From Lysobacter antibioticus (lineage in GTDB: Bacteria; Pseudomonadota; Gammaproteobacteria; Xanthomonadales; Xanthomonadaceae): DNA of 64,000 nucleotides. Position numbers and translations under genes: made by a program. Within the stretch, counting starts at the first letter, position 1. Every line of letters begins with the position of its first letter. Location: assembly GCF_001442535.1 (NCBI RefSeq), contig NZ_CP013141.1, forward strand, positions 1,550,105-1,614,104. Direction: 5' to 3'. The notes under the pieces are model-generated. The model was not told the origin of the DNA. It worked only from the letters and a program-made list of their open reading frames with translations, and made no database searches. Below are positions 1 to 11,445 of this stretch, piece after piece.

Positions 1-1
1 C

Positions 2-1576
2 CGTTCGTTGCGCCAGAGCAGCACCTTGCTGCGCAGCCTGCTGACCCGCAGCGATGCCGGCCTGGCGGTGGTCGCCGCGACCGTGGCCACGGCGCTGGCC
101 TGGATCGCCGAGCGCTGGATCGGGCTCGGCGACTTGTCGCTGATCTTCATCGTCGCGGTGGTCGTGGTCGCCGCGCGCACCCGCATGACCGCGGCGGTGA
201 TCGCCTCGGTCCTGTGTTTCCTCGCCTACAACTTCTTCTTCATCGAACCGCGCTTCACCTTGCTGATCGGCGCGCGCCAGGGCGTGGCGACGGTGTTGCT
301 GTTCCTCGCCGCGGCGCTGGTCGCCGGGCGCCTGGCCTCGAAGCTGCGCATGCAAGTGCTGGCACTGCGCGCCTCCAACGCGCACGCCACCGAATTGCAG
401 ACCCTCGGCCGCGAACTCGCCACCGCGGCCGACGTCGGCCAGGTCGTGCGTGCCGGCCGCGATGCGCTCAAGCGTTCGCTCGGCGTCGAGGCCTTCATCT
501 ATATCGGCGCGGCGCCGCTGCGCGGCGAATCGCTGCCGGAGATGGGCGACAAGGACCGTGCCGCCGCCGACTGGAGCCTCAAGCATCGCCAATCCGCCGG
601 GCGTTATACCGACACCCTGGCCGGCTCGGAATGGTGGCTGTTGCCGCTTAAGGGCAACGGCGCCGCCGACGCGCCGGCCGCGGGCGTGATCGGGCTGCGC
701 TTTCCGGCGTCGCTGACGCGGCTCGGGCCCGAGCAACGGCGCCTGGCCGAAGCGATGACCGACGATGTCGCCCAGGCGGTGCTGCGCACGCGACTGGTCG
801 CCGACCTCGAGGACTCGCGGGTCAGCGGCGAGACCGAGCGCCTGCGCTCGGCCCTGCTGTCCTCGGTCTCGCACGACCTGCGCTCGCCGCTGGCCTCGAT
901 CATCGGTGCCGCCAGCAGCCTGGACAGTTATGCCGAGGCGATGCCGCGCGAAGACCGCCACAGCCTGCTCGAAACCATCCGCATCGAAGGCGAGCGCCTG
1001 GACCGTTACATCCAGAACCTGCTCGACATGACCCGGCTCGGCCACGGCGGACTGGCGCTCAACCGCGACTGGATCGGCGTCGACGAATTGATCGGCTCGG
1101 CGGTGACGCGCCTGCAGCGCTACGAGCCGCGTGCGCGCTTCGAGCTGCGCGTCGAGCCCGGCCTCGGCCCGATCTGGGTGCATCCGGCCCTGGTCGAGCA
1201 GGCCCTGTTCAACGTCATCGAGAACGCGGTGAAATTCTCGCCTCCGGACGCGGCGGTGACGATCGATGCGCGCCGGGTCGACGGCGAACCCGGGGAGGGG
1301 CCGGCGCAAGTGCTGCGCATCGACGTCAGCGACCGCGGCCCCGGCATTCCCGAAGACGAGCGCGCGCGCATCTTCGACATGTTCTACAGCGTCGAGCGCG
1401 GCGATCGCGGCCGCCAGGGCACCGGCCTGGGCCTGGCCATCTGCCAGGGCATGATCGGCGCGCATGGCGGCAGCGTGGTCGCCCTGCCCGGCCTGGCCGA
1501 CGAGCAGGGTCGCCGCGGCACCACGATCCGGATTACCCTGCCGCCCATCGAACCCGCCGTGCCCGCCGCCCCATGA
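2..1576 (+). CDS. kdpD: KdpD sensor histidine kinase, C-terminal part (5' truncated by window)
   Basis: Membrane sensor kinase that phosphorylates KdpE to control the high-affinity Kdp potassium ATPase. The frame is already open at base 2, so the N-terminal KdpD/Usp region lies left of the window; the TTG at 8 is not a credible start. Visible in order are hydrophobic segments in about the first 110 residues (KdpD DUF4118-type membrane block), a GAF-like region, a HisKA segment with the phospho-acceptor His in SSVSHDLRSPLAS (about residue 290 of the visible part), and a HATPase_c domain with the N box (NVIENAVKFS), G1 (DRGPGIP) and G2 (GTGLGLAI). The stop codon overlaps the kdpE start (ATGA), so the two are translationally coupled. 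kdpFABC would be expected upstream but cannot be seen. Confidence 0.95.
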   Translation, partial: RSLRQSSTLLRSLLTRSDAGLAVVAATVATALAWIAERWIGLGDLSLIFIVAVVVVAARTRMTAAVIASVLCFLAYNFFFIEPRFTLLIGARQGVATVLLFLAAALVAGRLASKLRMQVLALRASNAHATELQTLGRELATAADVGQVVRAGRDALKRSLGVEAFIYIGAAPLRGESLPEMGDKDRAAADWSLKHRQSAGRYTDTLAGSEWWLLPLKGNGAADAPAAGVIGLRFPASLTRLGPEQRRLAEAMTDDVAQAVLRTRLVADLEDSRVSGETERLRSALLSSVSHDLRSPLASIIGAASSLDSYAEAMPREDRHSLLETIRIEGERLDRYIQNLLDMTRLGHGGLALNRDWIGVDELIGSAVTRLQRYEPRARFELRVEPGLGPIWVHPALVEQALFNVIENAVKFSPPDAAVTIDARRVDGEPGEGPAQVLRIDVSDRGPGIPEDERARIFDMFYSVERGDRGRQGTGLGLAICQGMIGAHGGSVVALPGLADEQGRRGTTIRITLPPIEPAVPAAP

Positions 1577-2295
1577 CCGAGGATCGCGTTCCGCCTTCCG
1601 CCACGACACCGCCGGCGCGCGTGCTGGTGATCGACGACGAGCCGCAGATCCGCAAGTTCCTCGACATCGCCCTGCGCGCGCAGGGCTATGCGGTCGAATT
1701 GGCCGACACCGGCGGCGCCGGCCTGGAAGCCCTGGCCACGCGCGGCGCCGACCTGGTCGTGCTCGACCTCGGCCTGCCCGACCGCGACGGCCACGACGTG
1801 CTGCGCGAGCTGCGCCAGTGGTCGAGCGTGCCGGTGATCCTGCTCACCGTGCGCGCTGGCGAGGCCGAGAAGGTCGCCGCGCTCGACAGCGGCGCCAACG
1901 ACTACGTCACCAAGCCGTTCGGCGTGCAGGAGCTCATGGCGCGCATACGCGCCCTGCTGCGCGCGCACGGCCCGCAAGGCGAAACCCTGCCGGTGTTCGA
2001 CGACGGCCGCCTGCACATCGACCTCGCCCGCCGCGAGGTGAGCCTGGACGGCGAAGCGGTGGTGCTGGCGCGCAAGGAATACGCCCTGCTCGCGATGCTG
2101 GTGCAACACGCCGGCCGCGTCGTGACCCAGCCGCAGCTGCTGCGCGAACTTTGGGGCCCGACTCATCAGGAAGACACCCATTACCTGCGCATCCTGGTCG
2201 GCAAATTGCGCCACAAGCTCGGCGACGACGCCGCGGCGCCGCGTTACATCGCGACCGAACCCGGCGTGGGCCTGCGCTTCATCGAGAAGCGTTGA
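1573..2295 (+). CDS. kdpE: KdpE response regulator (OmpR/PhoB family)
   Basis: Cytoplasmic transcription factor activated by KdpD under potassium limitation or osmotic stress. The 240 residues form a receiver domain (about 15-130) with the acidic pair D21/D22, phospho-acceptor D65 in VVLDLGLP, the conserved Thr in ILLTVR and Lys in YVTKPF, then a winged-helix DNA-binding domain (about 140-238) ending in the usual GVGLRFIEK. Length is normal for the family. It overlaps kdpD by four bases and is the last gene of the operon; a REP array begins about 70 bases downstream. Confidence 0.96.
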   Translation: MTEDRVPPSATTPPARVLVIDDEPQIRKFLDIALRAQGYAVELADTGGAGLEALATRGADLVVLDLGLPDRDGHDVLRELRQWSSVPVILLTVRAGEAEKVAALDSGANDYVTKPFGVQELMARIRALLRAHGPQGETLPVFDDGRLHIDLARREVSLDGEAVVLARKEYALLAMLVQHAGRVVTQPQLLRELWGPTHQEDTHYLRILVGKLRHKLGDDAAAPRYIATEPGVGLRFIEKR

Positions 2296-2365
2296 GCCGG
2301 GCCAGGGTCCCCGCCTTCGAAGAAGCGGCGGTCGTCGGCAATCCACCTCGCTGTTGCGCTCAAAG

Positions 2366-2830
2366 GGTAGGAGCGGCGCAAGCCGCGACATCGACCTCAC
2401 AGCTACGGCGTCAGCGCGATGGCGCAGTCGCGGCTTACGCCGCTCCTACACGGGGCTACGGCCAATAACGCCGCGAGATTGTGGTGGCGCGGTCGCGGCT
2501 TACGCCGCTCCTTCACGGGGCTACGGCCAATAGCGCCGCGAGATTGTGGTGGCGCGGTCGCGACTTGCGTCGCTCCTACACGGGGCTACGGCCAATAGCG
2601 CCGCGAGATTGTGGCGGCGCGGTCGCGACTTGCGTCGCTCCTACCCTCGCTCGGCAATCGACGACGCGAGATCGCAGTTGTGCGGTCGCGGCTTATGCCG
2701 CTCCTACACGGGGCTACGGCCAATAACGCCGCGAGATTATGGCGACGCGGTCGCGACTTGCGTCGCTCCTACCCTCGCTCAGCCATCGACGACGCGAGAT
2801 CGCAGCTGTGCGGTCCCGGCTTGTGACCGT
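2366..2830. repeat. REP/BIME-like tandem array, about 65-bp period
   Basis: The array opens with gtaggagcggcgcaagccgc (2366-) facing an inverted copy, tcgcggcttacgccgctcct (2428-). Six or so copies of the latter follow, alternating with a spacer of type cggggctacggccaata that recurs at 2451, 2516, 2581 and 2709 (a diverged copy at about 2646), giving a 65-bp period. Two units carry an alternative spacer (ctcgctcggcaatcgacgac). Small ORFs spanning it are by-products of the repeat. It fills the kdpE to tRNA-Arg interval; the rest (2831-3044) shows no gene. Confidence 0.85.
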
Positions 2831-3044
2831 AGGAAATCCCCGTGGGACCCCGCTCCCGTCCTTGCAGCGAAGCCGGGCCTCTTGCCGCTTCATGGGTGCG
2901 CCGCTCCTGCCCCGGTACTGCCGGCGGCCTGTATCGGCGATGTTCGGATGGGCTCGTAGTTAATAGTTCTGCGCGCAAGCTCGTGCGCAAACCAACGACC
3001 GGCCGCCGTGAACACGCGACGCCGAACAAAAAATCGCGCGCAAA

Positions 3045-3081
3045 GAAAAACCCGGCAATCTCGCGATTGCCGGGTTTCTTT
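3045..3081 (-). terminator. Rho-independent terminator after tRNA-Arg
   Basis: Perfect stem aacccggcaat / attgccgggtt with a six-base loop. On the minus strand it is followed by TTTTTCTTTG and lies 4 bases beyond the CCA end of tRNA-Arg. Confidence 0.85.
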
Positions 3082-3084
3082 GTA

Positions 3085-3161
3085 TGGCGCGCCCGGAAGG
3101 ATTCGAACCTCCGACCCCCAAGTTCGTAGCCTGGTGCTCTATCCAGCTGAGCTACGGGCGC
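3085..3161 (-). tRNA. tRNA-Arg, anticodon ACG
   Basis: The minus strand folds as a full cloverleaf: acceptor GCGCCCG/CGGGCGC, D-loop AGCTCAGCTGGATAGAGC, anticodon stem-loop CCAGG-CTACGAA-CTTGG (anticodon ACG), T-loop GGTTCGAATCC, discriminator G and an encoded CCA (3085-3087). It reads CGN arginine codons after A34-to-inosine editing. It is the last member of the alaS-csrA-tRNA-Ser-tRNA-Arg run, with its own terminator. Confidence 0.97.
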
Positions 3162-3256
3162 TGAGTTGAAAAATTATGACGGACGTTTTTCTGTTCGTCA
3201 ACATTTTCTGTTTTGCTCTTTACGTCCTCATCGATTGCGAAAACCCGATGGATCCG

Positions 3257-3287
3257 TAAAGAAAAGCCGCCAGAAGCGGCTCTTTTG
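3257..3287 (-). terminator. Terminator between tRNA-Ser and tRNA-Arg
   Basis: On the minus strand GCCGC-TTCTG-GCGGC is followed by TTTTC, five bases after the tRNA-Ser CCA end. The stem is short, so read-through to tRNA-Arg is possible. Confidence 0.65.
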
Positions 3288-3291
3288 TAAC

Positions 3292-3384
3292 TGGCGGAGA
3301 GTGAGGGATTCGAACCCTCGATAGAGCTTTTGACCCTATACTCCCTTAGCAGGGGAGCCCCTTCAGCCTCTCGGGCAACTCTCC
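3292..3384 (-). tRNA. tRNA-Ser, anticodon GCT
   Basis: Class II tRNA with a long variable arm: acceptor GGAGAGT, anticodon stem-loop CTCCC-CTGCTAA-GGGAG (anticodon GCT), variable arm TATAGGGTCAAAAGCTCTA, T-loop GGTTCGAATCC, discriminator G and encoded CCA (3292-3294). It reads AGC and AGU. It lies 66 bases downstream of csrA, the usual gammaproteobacterial order. Confidence 0.97.
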
Positions 3385-3450
3385 GCATCACTTAACGCGG
3401 TGCGGGCGGGAAGCATAACGGCTCACCCGATTCGCAGCAAACTTTTTTTA

Positions 3451-3654
3451 TCAGCCGCCGGTGTTCTTGCCCGAGTCGTCCGACGCATCCTCGCCGCGCT
3501 GGATGCGCTGATAGATCTCTTCGCGATGGACTGCGACATCTTTGGGTGCGGTAATACCGATACGCACCTGGTTCCCCTTGACGCCGAGCACGGTGACAGT
3601 CACCGAGTCGCCGATCATCAGGGTTTCGCCGACGCGACGCGTCAGGATCAGCAT
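3451..3654 (-). CDS. csrA: Carbon storage regulator CsrA (RsmA)
   Basis: Small dimeric RNA-binding protein that represses or stabilises mRNAs by binding GGA in leader hairpins. The 67 residues begin [16 protein letters not shown], the invariant family start, with the conserved [11 protein letters not shown] strand and the [10 protein letters not shown] helix; the C-terminal tail after residue 55 is low-complexity and acidic/Gly-rich. A near-perfect Shine-Dalgarno AGGAGG sits seven bases before the ATG and itself contains GGA, so autoregulation is plausible (inference). It lies 144 bases after alaS. Confidence 0.97.
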   Translation of the reverse strand: MLILTRRVGETLMIGDSVTVTVLGVKGNQVRIGITAPKDVAVHREEIYQRIQRGEDASDDSGKNTGG

Positions 3655-3750
3655 TGAAAACCTCCTCGAGCCGGCACCGCAGCGCCGGCGTTGGCATTCT
3701 TTTCCATCAGGAAGAATGCTTCAATTTGTACACAAACGTGAACCATCTTA

Positions 3751-3772
3751 GCGACCGGTCAAACCCGGTCGC
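3751..3772. other. Hairpin between alaS and csrA
   Basis: Inverted repeat gcgaccgg / ccggtcgc with a six-base loop, without a T-run on either side. It could be a weak alaS end structure or part of the csrA leader; the sequence does not decide. Confidence 0.4.
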
Positions 3773-3798
3773 AAGCGATAGAAGTCACTGTTCGCCAT

Positions 3799-6432
<2,634 letters not shown>

Positions 6433-6596
6433 GCCTGGGATTATTTGCCTGGTCGGGAGCGGTGCCGCTCGACCGAACCCATGCCACCACGATGGAGGCA
6501 TCGACTGGAACAGGCAACCCGGGACCCGAAAGCCGCGTAGCCTAACAGGCCCGGGGGCCTTATGTGCAAGGCCGTATGGCAAATATGTCCGACCGT

Positions 6597-7682
6597 TCAG
6601 TCGTCGGCGCCGGAACGGTTCGCTTTACGGGCCGTATCGCCGTCGAAGCCCCGCCGCATCAGCAGATCGGCGGCCTTGCGCCGCCTTGCCGGGTCGGCGG
6701 CGAAGTCCTCGCCGTAGCGGCGCCGGACCAGGTCGCGGGCGTTCTGCAGCCAGTCGCCCTCGTAGCTGGCCAGAGCGTCGGCGATGGTCTGGCTGTCGAG
6801 GCCGTGGGTGGCCAATTCGGCACGTATGTGCAAAGGCCCATAACCATTGCCGGCGCGGCTTCTGACCATGCTTTCGGCGAACCGGCCATCGTTCTGCCAG
6901 CCGGCCTCGGCAAGCTGGGCGACCGCGGTTTCCACCTCGCCGGCGTCGAGGCCACGGGAGGTCAGTTTGCGGGTCAATTCCTTGCGCGAGTGCTCGCGGC
7001 GGGTCAGCAGGCCGAGGGCGCGCTGGGTCGGGTTTTGCTCGCGCGGCGCCCGCCGGCGCTGGCCCCGGCCCGAGCCGTCGGGACGGCTTAGACTTTCGTC
7101 GAACAGTGCACTGGGTCGATCTTCCGCGGAGGCCTCGGAGGCCGGATCGGCCGGATCGGCGCCGCCCAGGGCGAGCTGCGCCTCGAAGCGGTCGGCCTCG
7201 GGCCAGGCCGAGCCGCCCGGAACGGACCGCTCCGGATGGTCGCTCCCGCTACCGAAGCCTCCGTTTCCGTACGATTTCGAGGCGAATGGTTTCGAGCCGA
7301 AGCCCTTGGAGCCCGACCATTTCGAAGCCGACGATTTCAAGCCCGAGCGCTTGGAGCCAAAGCCGCCGGAAAACCCGCCGCGCCGGCCGGTTTCAGAGGC
7401 GGAGCGCTCGTCAGCCGGTCTTTCATCCGTATCCGTATCCGTATCCGTATCCGCGTCCGTAGCTTGGTCTGGCGACGAAAGCCGCTGCGGACGGGGCGCC
7501 ACCGGCCCCAGGGCCGACTTCGGGGCCGCATTGCCGGCCTCGATGGCGCGCATCCGCGCCAGCAGCTCCTCGCGAAGCTGCGTGTCGCGATCGGACTTGG
7601 ACTTGGGCTGTCCGCCCTGCCCGCCCGGATCTTCGGCGCCGCCTTCGCGACGCCGGTCGTCGTCGTATCGATCCGACGTCAT
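6597..7682 (-). CDS. recX: RecX regulatory protein with long disordered N-terminal extension
   Basis: RecX binds RecA filaments and limits their extension. The recognisable three-helix-repeat RecX domain occupies only about residues 213-361 ([22 protein letters not shown] to [13 protein letters not shown]). The first 210 residues are low-complexity: a DTDTDTDTD run encoded by a GTATCC hexamer microsatellite (about 7428-7462), then Ser/Lys/Gly-rich near-repeats ([20 protein letters not shown]). RecX proteins are usually about 150-200 residues. The ATG at 7682 has AAGG four bases upstream and is the longest start; a later start is possible, for example the Met in RMRAIEAG. It lies 44 bases after recA, almost certainly in the same transcript. 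Confidence 0.85.
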   Translation of the reverse strand: MTSDRYDDDRRREGGAEDPGGQGGQPKSKSDRDTQLREELLARMRAIEAGNAAPKSALGPVAPRPQRLSSPDQATDADTDTDTDTDERPADERSASETGRRGGFSGGFGSKRSGLKSSASKWSGSKGFGSKPFASKSYGNGGFGSGSDHPERSVPGGSAWPEADRFEAQLALGGADPADPASEASAEDRPSALFDESLSRPDGSGRGQRRRAPREQNPTQRALGLLTRREHSRKELTRKLTSRGLDAGEVETAVAQLAEAGWQNDGRFAESMVRSRAGNGYGPLHIRAELATHGLDSQTIADALASYEGDWLQNARDLVRRRYGEDFAADPARRRKAADLLMRRGFDGDTARKANRSGADD

Positions 7683-7726
7683 GGAGCCTTAACCGTTCAC
7701 AGCCTTAACCATTCAGCGCCGGACGA

Positions 7727-8752
<1,026 letters not shown>

Positions 8753-8789
8753 GGTGGTGTCCTTAAGTCGTGTCGTGGTGAGAGGGAAG

Positions 8790-9023
8790 TTAGAGGAGGC
8801 GGATCGCAGAGACTGAGACCGCGTCGCCTGGAAGCAAATTATCGCTCGCCGCGACGGCGGTCAGCCGGGCGGCGGCTTGCGCGAGGGTCGGATTTCCCCG
8901 CGAAAACGCCGCGGAAATCGACTCGTCCAGGCCTTGCAGGGCGGCTTGTGCGGCCGGCACGGCGGCGCAGGCGCGCATTGAGCCGTAGCGATCGACGTTG
9001 GGATCGGGCTTGGCGCGCGCCAT
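8790..9023 (-). CDS. Small protein of unknown function in the lexA-recA operon
   Basis: 77 residues ([16 protein letters not shown] to VSVSAIRLL). The ATG shares its A with the lexA stop codon (TGATG), and the stop lies 37 bases before recA, so it fills the lexA-recA gap exactly and would be translated by re-initiation after lexA. It is alanine-rich, predicted helical, with no signal peptide or membrane segment. I do not recognise a family. Position alone suggests an SOS role, as with sulA beside lexA in pseudomonads, but no SulA motif is seen. Third-codon-position GC looks coding, though in such GC-rich DNA that is weak evidence. Confidence 0.5.
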   Translation of the reverse strand: MARAKPDPNVDRYGSMRACAAVPAAQAALQGLDESISAAFSRGNPTLAQAAARLTAVAASDNLLPGDAVSVSAIRLL

Positions 9024-9664
9024 CAGCGATTCGGCCGGACCAGGCCGCAGTACAGGCCCTCGATCGCGAAATCCTGATCGGGCTGGACCTCGATCGGCGC
9101 GTAGTCGGGGTTGCGCGGCAGCAGGCGGATGCGGTCCTTGCCGATCTTGAGCAACTTGACGGTGATTTCGTCGTCGATGCGCGCGACCACGATCTGCCCG
9201 GAACGGGCGTCGCGAGTGCGGTGCACGCCAATCAGGTCGCCGTCGAAAATGCCTTCGTCGCGCATCGAATCGCCCTTGACCTTGAGCAGGTAGTCCGGCG
9301 AAGGAAAGAACATGTTGCGGTCGAGCAGGACATAGTTGTCGGCGCCGGCGTCCGCGCCGATCGGCGCCCCGGCGGCGACGCGGCCCAGCACCGGCAAGCG
9401 GATCGCCTCCTCGTTCGCCGAAACCAGGCCTAATTCGTGCTGCGCCTGCGGCGGCGGCTGCAATACGCGGATGCCGCGCGCCCGGCCCGGCATGCGCTCG
9501 ATCGCGCCGGCGGTCTCGAGCGCATCCAGGTGGTATTGCGCCGCGCGCACGCCCTTGAAACCGAAGGCCTTGGCGATTTCGGTCTGCGACGGCGGGAAAC
9601 CCTCGGTGTCGATGCGTTCGGCGATCATCGCGAGGATGGCTTGCTGGGTGTCGGTCAGGCTCAT
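9023..9664 (-). CDS. lexA: LexA SOS repressor (self-cleaving)
   Basis: 213 residues from MSLTDTQQAILAMI. The winged-helix domain (about 1-70) includes the recognition segment PPSQTEIAKAFGFKGVRAAQYHL. The peptidase S24 domain has the cleavage site as Ala-Gly in GRVAAGAP, the catalytic Ser in VKGDSMRDEGIFDGD, and the catalytic Lys in DDEITVKLLK. The frame is open further upstream, but that would run through the operator; MSLTDTQQ is the family start. The ATG follows the LexA box by only two bases and no Shine-Dalgarno is present, so a leaderless or near-leaderless mRNA is likely. Confidence 0.96.
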   Translation of the reverse strand: MSLTDTQQAILAMIAERIDTEGFPPSQTEIAKAFGFKGVRAAQYHLDALETAGAIERMPGRARGIRVLQPPPQAQHELGLVSANEEAIRLPVLGRVAAGAPIGADAGADNYVLLDRNMFFPSPDYLLKVKGDSMRDEGIFDGDLIGVHRTRDARSGQIVVARIDDEITVKLLKIGKDRIRLLPRNPDYAPIEVQPDQDFAIEGLYCGLVRPNR

Positions 9665-9666
9665 GG

Positions 9667-9685
9667 TTAGTAGTATTACTACTAA
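9667..9685. promoter_or_regulatory. LexA operator (SOS box) of lexA
   Basis: TTAGTAGTATTACTACTAA is a perfect 9-1-9 palindrome and contains TTAG-N6-TACTA, the LexA motif reported for Xylella/Xanthomonas. It sits two bases before the lexA start and covers its predicted -10 element, as expected for autorepression. Confidence 0.92.
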
Positions 9686-9701
9686 CAAACCATGGGAGCA
9701 A
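9673..9701 (-). promoter_or_regulatory. Predicted lexA promoter
   Basis: On the minus strand TTGCTC (9701-9696), a 17-base spacer and TAATAC (9678-9673). The -10 is inside the SOS box. Transcription would begin around 9664-9667, at or just before the lexA ATG. Confidence 0.6.
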
Positions 9702-9722
9702 GTGTCTCGGCCAGGCATTTAA

Positions 9723-9750
9723 TTGACAAAGTCAAACAATTACCTAATCT
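9723..9750 (+). promoter_or_regulatory. Predicted promoter and operator of the marR-GNAT gene
   Basis: TTGACA (9723-9728), a 16-base spacer and TAATCT (9745-9750). The -35 is part of an inverted repeat TTGAC-AAA-GTCAA, extended outward as AATTG...CAATT, a plausible MarR-type operator (inference). It lies 35 bases upstream of the gene. Confidence 0.5.
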
Positions 9751-9784
9751 GGCCTTCGCCCTACCCGTCTCTGCGAGTTCTTTC

Positions 9785-10726
9785 ATGACCGGTGTTGCCG
9801 AGACCGCCGACGTCGATGCCGTCCGCGCCTTCAACCGTTTCTATACCCGCCGGATCGGCGTGCTGCAGGAAGACCTGCTCGACAGCGCGTTCCCGTTGAC
9901 CCAGGCGCGGGTGTTGTTCGAACTCGCCCAGCGCGAGCCGGTCGCCGCGCGCGAAATCGGCGAGGCGCTCGGCCTAGACCCAGGCTACCTGAGCCGTATC
10001 CTGCAGGGCTTCGCCAACGACGGCCTGGTCGAGAAGGCCCGCTCGGAACAGGACGCCCGCAGCTTCGTACTGACCTTGTCGGCGAAGGGCCGCGAAGCCT
10101 TCGCCGTGCTCGACCGCAGCTCGCACGAGTCGACCGCGGCGATGCTATCGGCCTTGTCGGCACTGGATCGCGACCGCCTGCTGCGGGCGATCCGCGACGC
10201 CGAACAAGCCTTGTCGGCGCCGTCGCTGCCGGCTGCGCAGCGTCTGCTGGTACGCGAACACCGGATCGGCGACATCGGTTGGGCGATCGAACGCCACGGA
10301 CGGTTGTACGCGGACGAGTACGGCTGGAACGGCGAGTTCGAAGCCCTGGTCGCGACCTTGTTCGCGCGCTTCGCGACCCGCCACGACCCGCAGCATGAGC
10401 GCTGCTGGGTCGCCGAGCTCGACGGCGAACGCATCGGCTGCGTGTTCGTGGTCCGCAACGAGGACGATGCCGCTACCGCGCAATTGCGCTGCCTGTTGGT
10501 CGACCCGCGCGCACGCGGGCTGGGCGTCGGCCGTCGTCTCGTCGAGACCTGCATCGCCTTCGCCCGCGACGCCGGTTATCGGCGGATGCTGCTGTGGACC
10601 AACGACGTGCTGAGTTCGGCGCGCAAGATCTACGAAGGCTGCGGCTTCAGCCTGATCGAACAGGCGCCGCACCACAGCTTCGGCCATGACCTGGTCGGCC
10701 AGGTGTGGACGCGCGCGTTGGATTGA
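9785..10726 (+). CDS. MarR-family regulator fused to GNAT acetyltransferase
   Basis: 313 residues. An N-terminal MarR winged helix (about 10-145, with LTQARVLFELAQREPVAAREIGEAL and the wing LVEKARSEQDARSFVLTLSAKG) is joined to a C-terminal GNAT domain (about 155-310, with the acetyl-CoA loop RARGLGVGRRLVETCIAFA and the terminal LWTNDVLSSARKIYEGCGF). This fusion is a common family in proteobacteria; substrates are mostly unknown. The start is the ATG at 9785; the frame is open upstream but would cross the promoter. It is transcribed divergently from lexA. Confidence 0.9.
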   Translation: MTGVAETADVDAVRAFNRFYTRRIGVLQEDLLDSAFPLTQARVLFELAQREPVAAREIGEALGLDPGYLSRILQGFANDGLVEKARSEQDARSFVLTLSAKGREAFAVLDRSSHESTAAMLSALSALDRDRLLRAIRDAEQALSAPSLPAAQRLLVREHRIGDIGWAIERHGRLYADEYGWNGEFEALVATLFARFATRHDPQHERCWVAELDGERIGCVFVVRNEDDAATAQLRCLLVDPRARGLGVGRRLVETCIAFARDAGYRRMLLWTNDVLSSARKIYEGCGFSLIEQAPHHSFGHDLVGQVWTRALD

Positions 10727-10859
10727 TCGAGAGGTCGGGTCGAGTCGAGACCGATCACCGGCCGGCGTGATCGGCGCGGCGATCAGGTCGGTGGATTCGC
10801 GACGCGAGCTTGACCGCGTCGCGTCTGGAGGCCGCGAGCGCCCGGCACCGCCGGCCGCA

Positions 10860-11360
10860 TCAGCCCGTCAGCGACTGCATCGCGTGCAACGCCGCGGCGA
10901 CGGTCTTGCGCCGCACCGCTTCGCGATCGCCGTCGAAATGGAAGACCTCGGCCATCGGGTAACCGCCGCGGCGTTTCCAGGCGATCCAGACGGTGCCGAC
11001 CGGTTTGTCGTCGGTGCCGCCGCCGGGCCCGGCGATGCCGGTCACCGCGACCGCGATGGTCGCGCCGGTATTGGCCAGGGCGCCGGACACCATTTCGATC
11101 ACCGTCTCGCGGCTGACCGCGCCGTATTGCTCCAGGGTCTGCGGGCGCACGCTCAGCAGCGACTGCTTGGCCTCGTAGCTGTAGGCGACGATGCCGCATC
11201 CGAACCAGGCCGAGGAGCCGGCGATATCGGTCAGGGTCTTTGCGATCCAGCCGCCGGTGCAGCTCTCGGCGGTGACCAGCATGTGGTGGTTGATGCGTGC
11301 CGCCTCGCCGAGTCGTTCGGCGAGGCCGCGCAGGGCGGTGTCGCTGGTATCGGGCGTCAT
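10860..11360 (-). CDS. pncC: Nicotinamide-nucleotide amidase PncC (CinA C-terminal family)
   Basis: Deamidates NMN to nicotinate mononucleotide in the pyridine nucleotide cycle. 166 residues consisting of the single CinA C-terminal domain: VTAESCTGGWIAKTLTDIAGSS with the nucleophile Ser, YSYEAKQSLLSV, and the glycine-rich AVTGIAGPGGG. Length matches stand-alone PncC; the N-terminal COG1058 domain is absent. The start is MTPDTSDTALRG at 11360, because upstream open frame runs into the REP array. In E. coli pncC also lies next to recA; here lexA and the marR-GNAT gene intervene. Confidence 0.92.
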   Translation of the reverse strand: MTPDTSDTALRGLAERLGEAARINHHMLVTAESCTGGWIAKTLTDIAGSSAWFGCGIVAYSYEAKQSLLSVRPQTLEQYGAVSRETVIEMVSGALANTGATIAVAVTGIAGPGGGTDDKPVGTVWIAWKRRGGYPMAEVFHFDGDREAVRRKTVAAALHAMQSLTG

Positions 11361-11445
11361 GGCGCCACTATAGCGGGCGTCGCGGGCGTGGCTTTGCCTG
11401 GACGGTCGGGATGGATGGCCGATTGGCGCGCAGGCCTCCCCTGTA

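Noticed and set aside
2421..2963. Several overlapping ORFs of 70-137 codons
   Set aside because: They exist only because the 65-bp REP units lack stops in some frames; their products repeat the same arginine-rich peptide.
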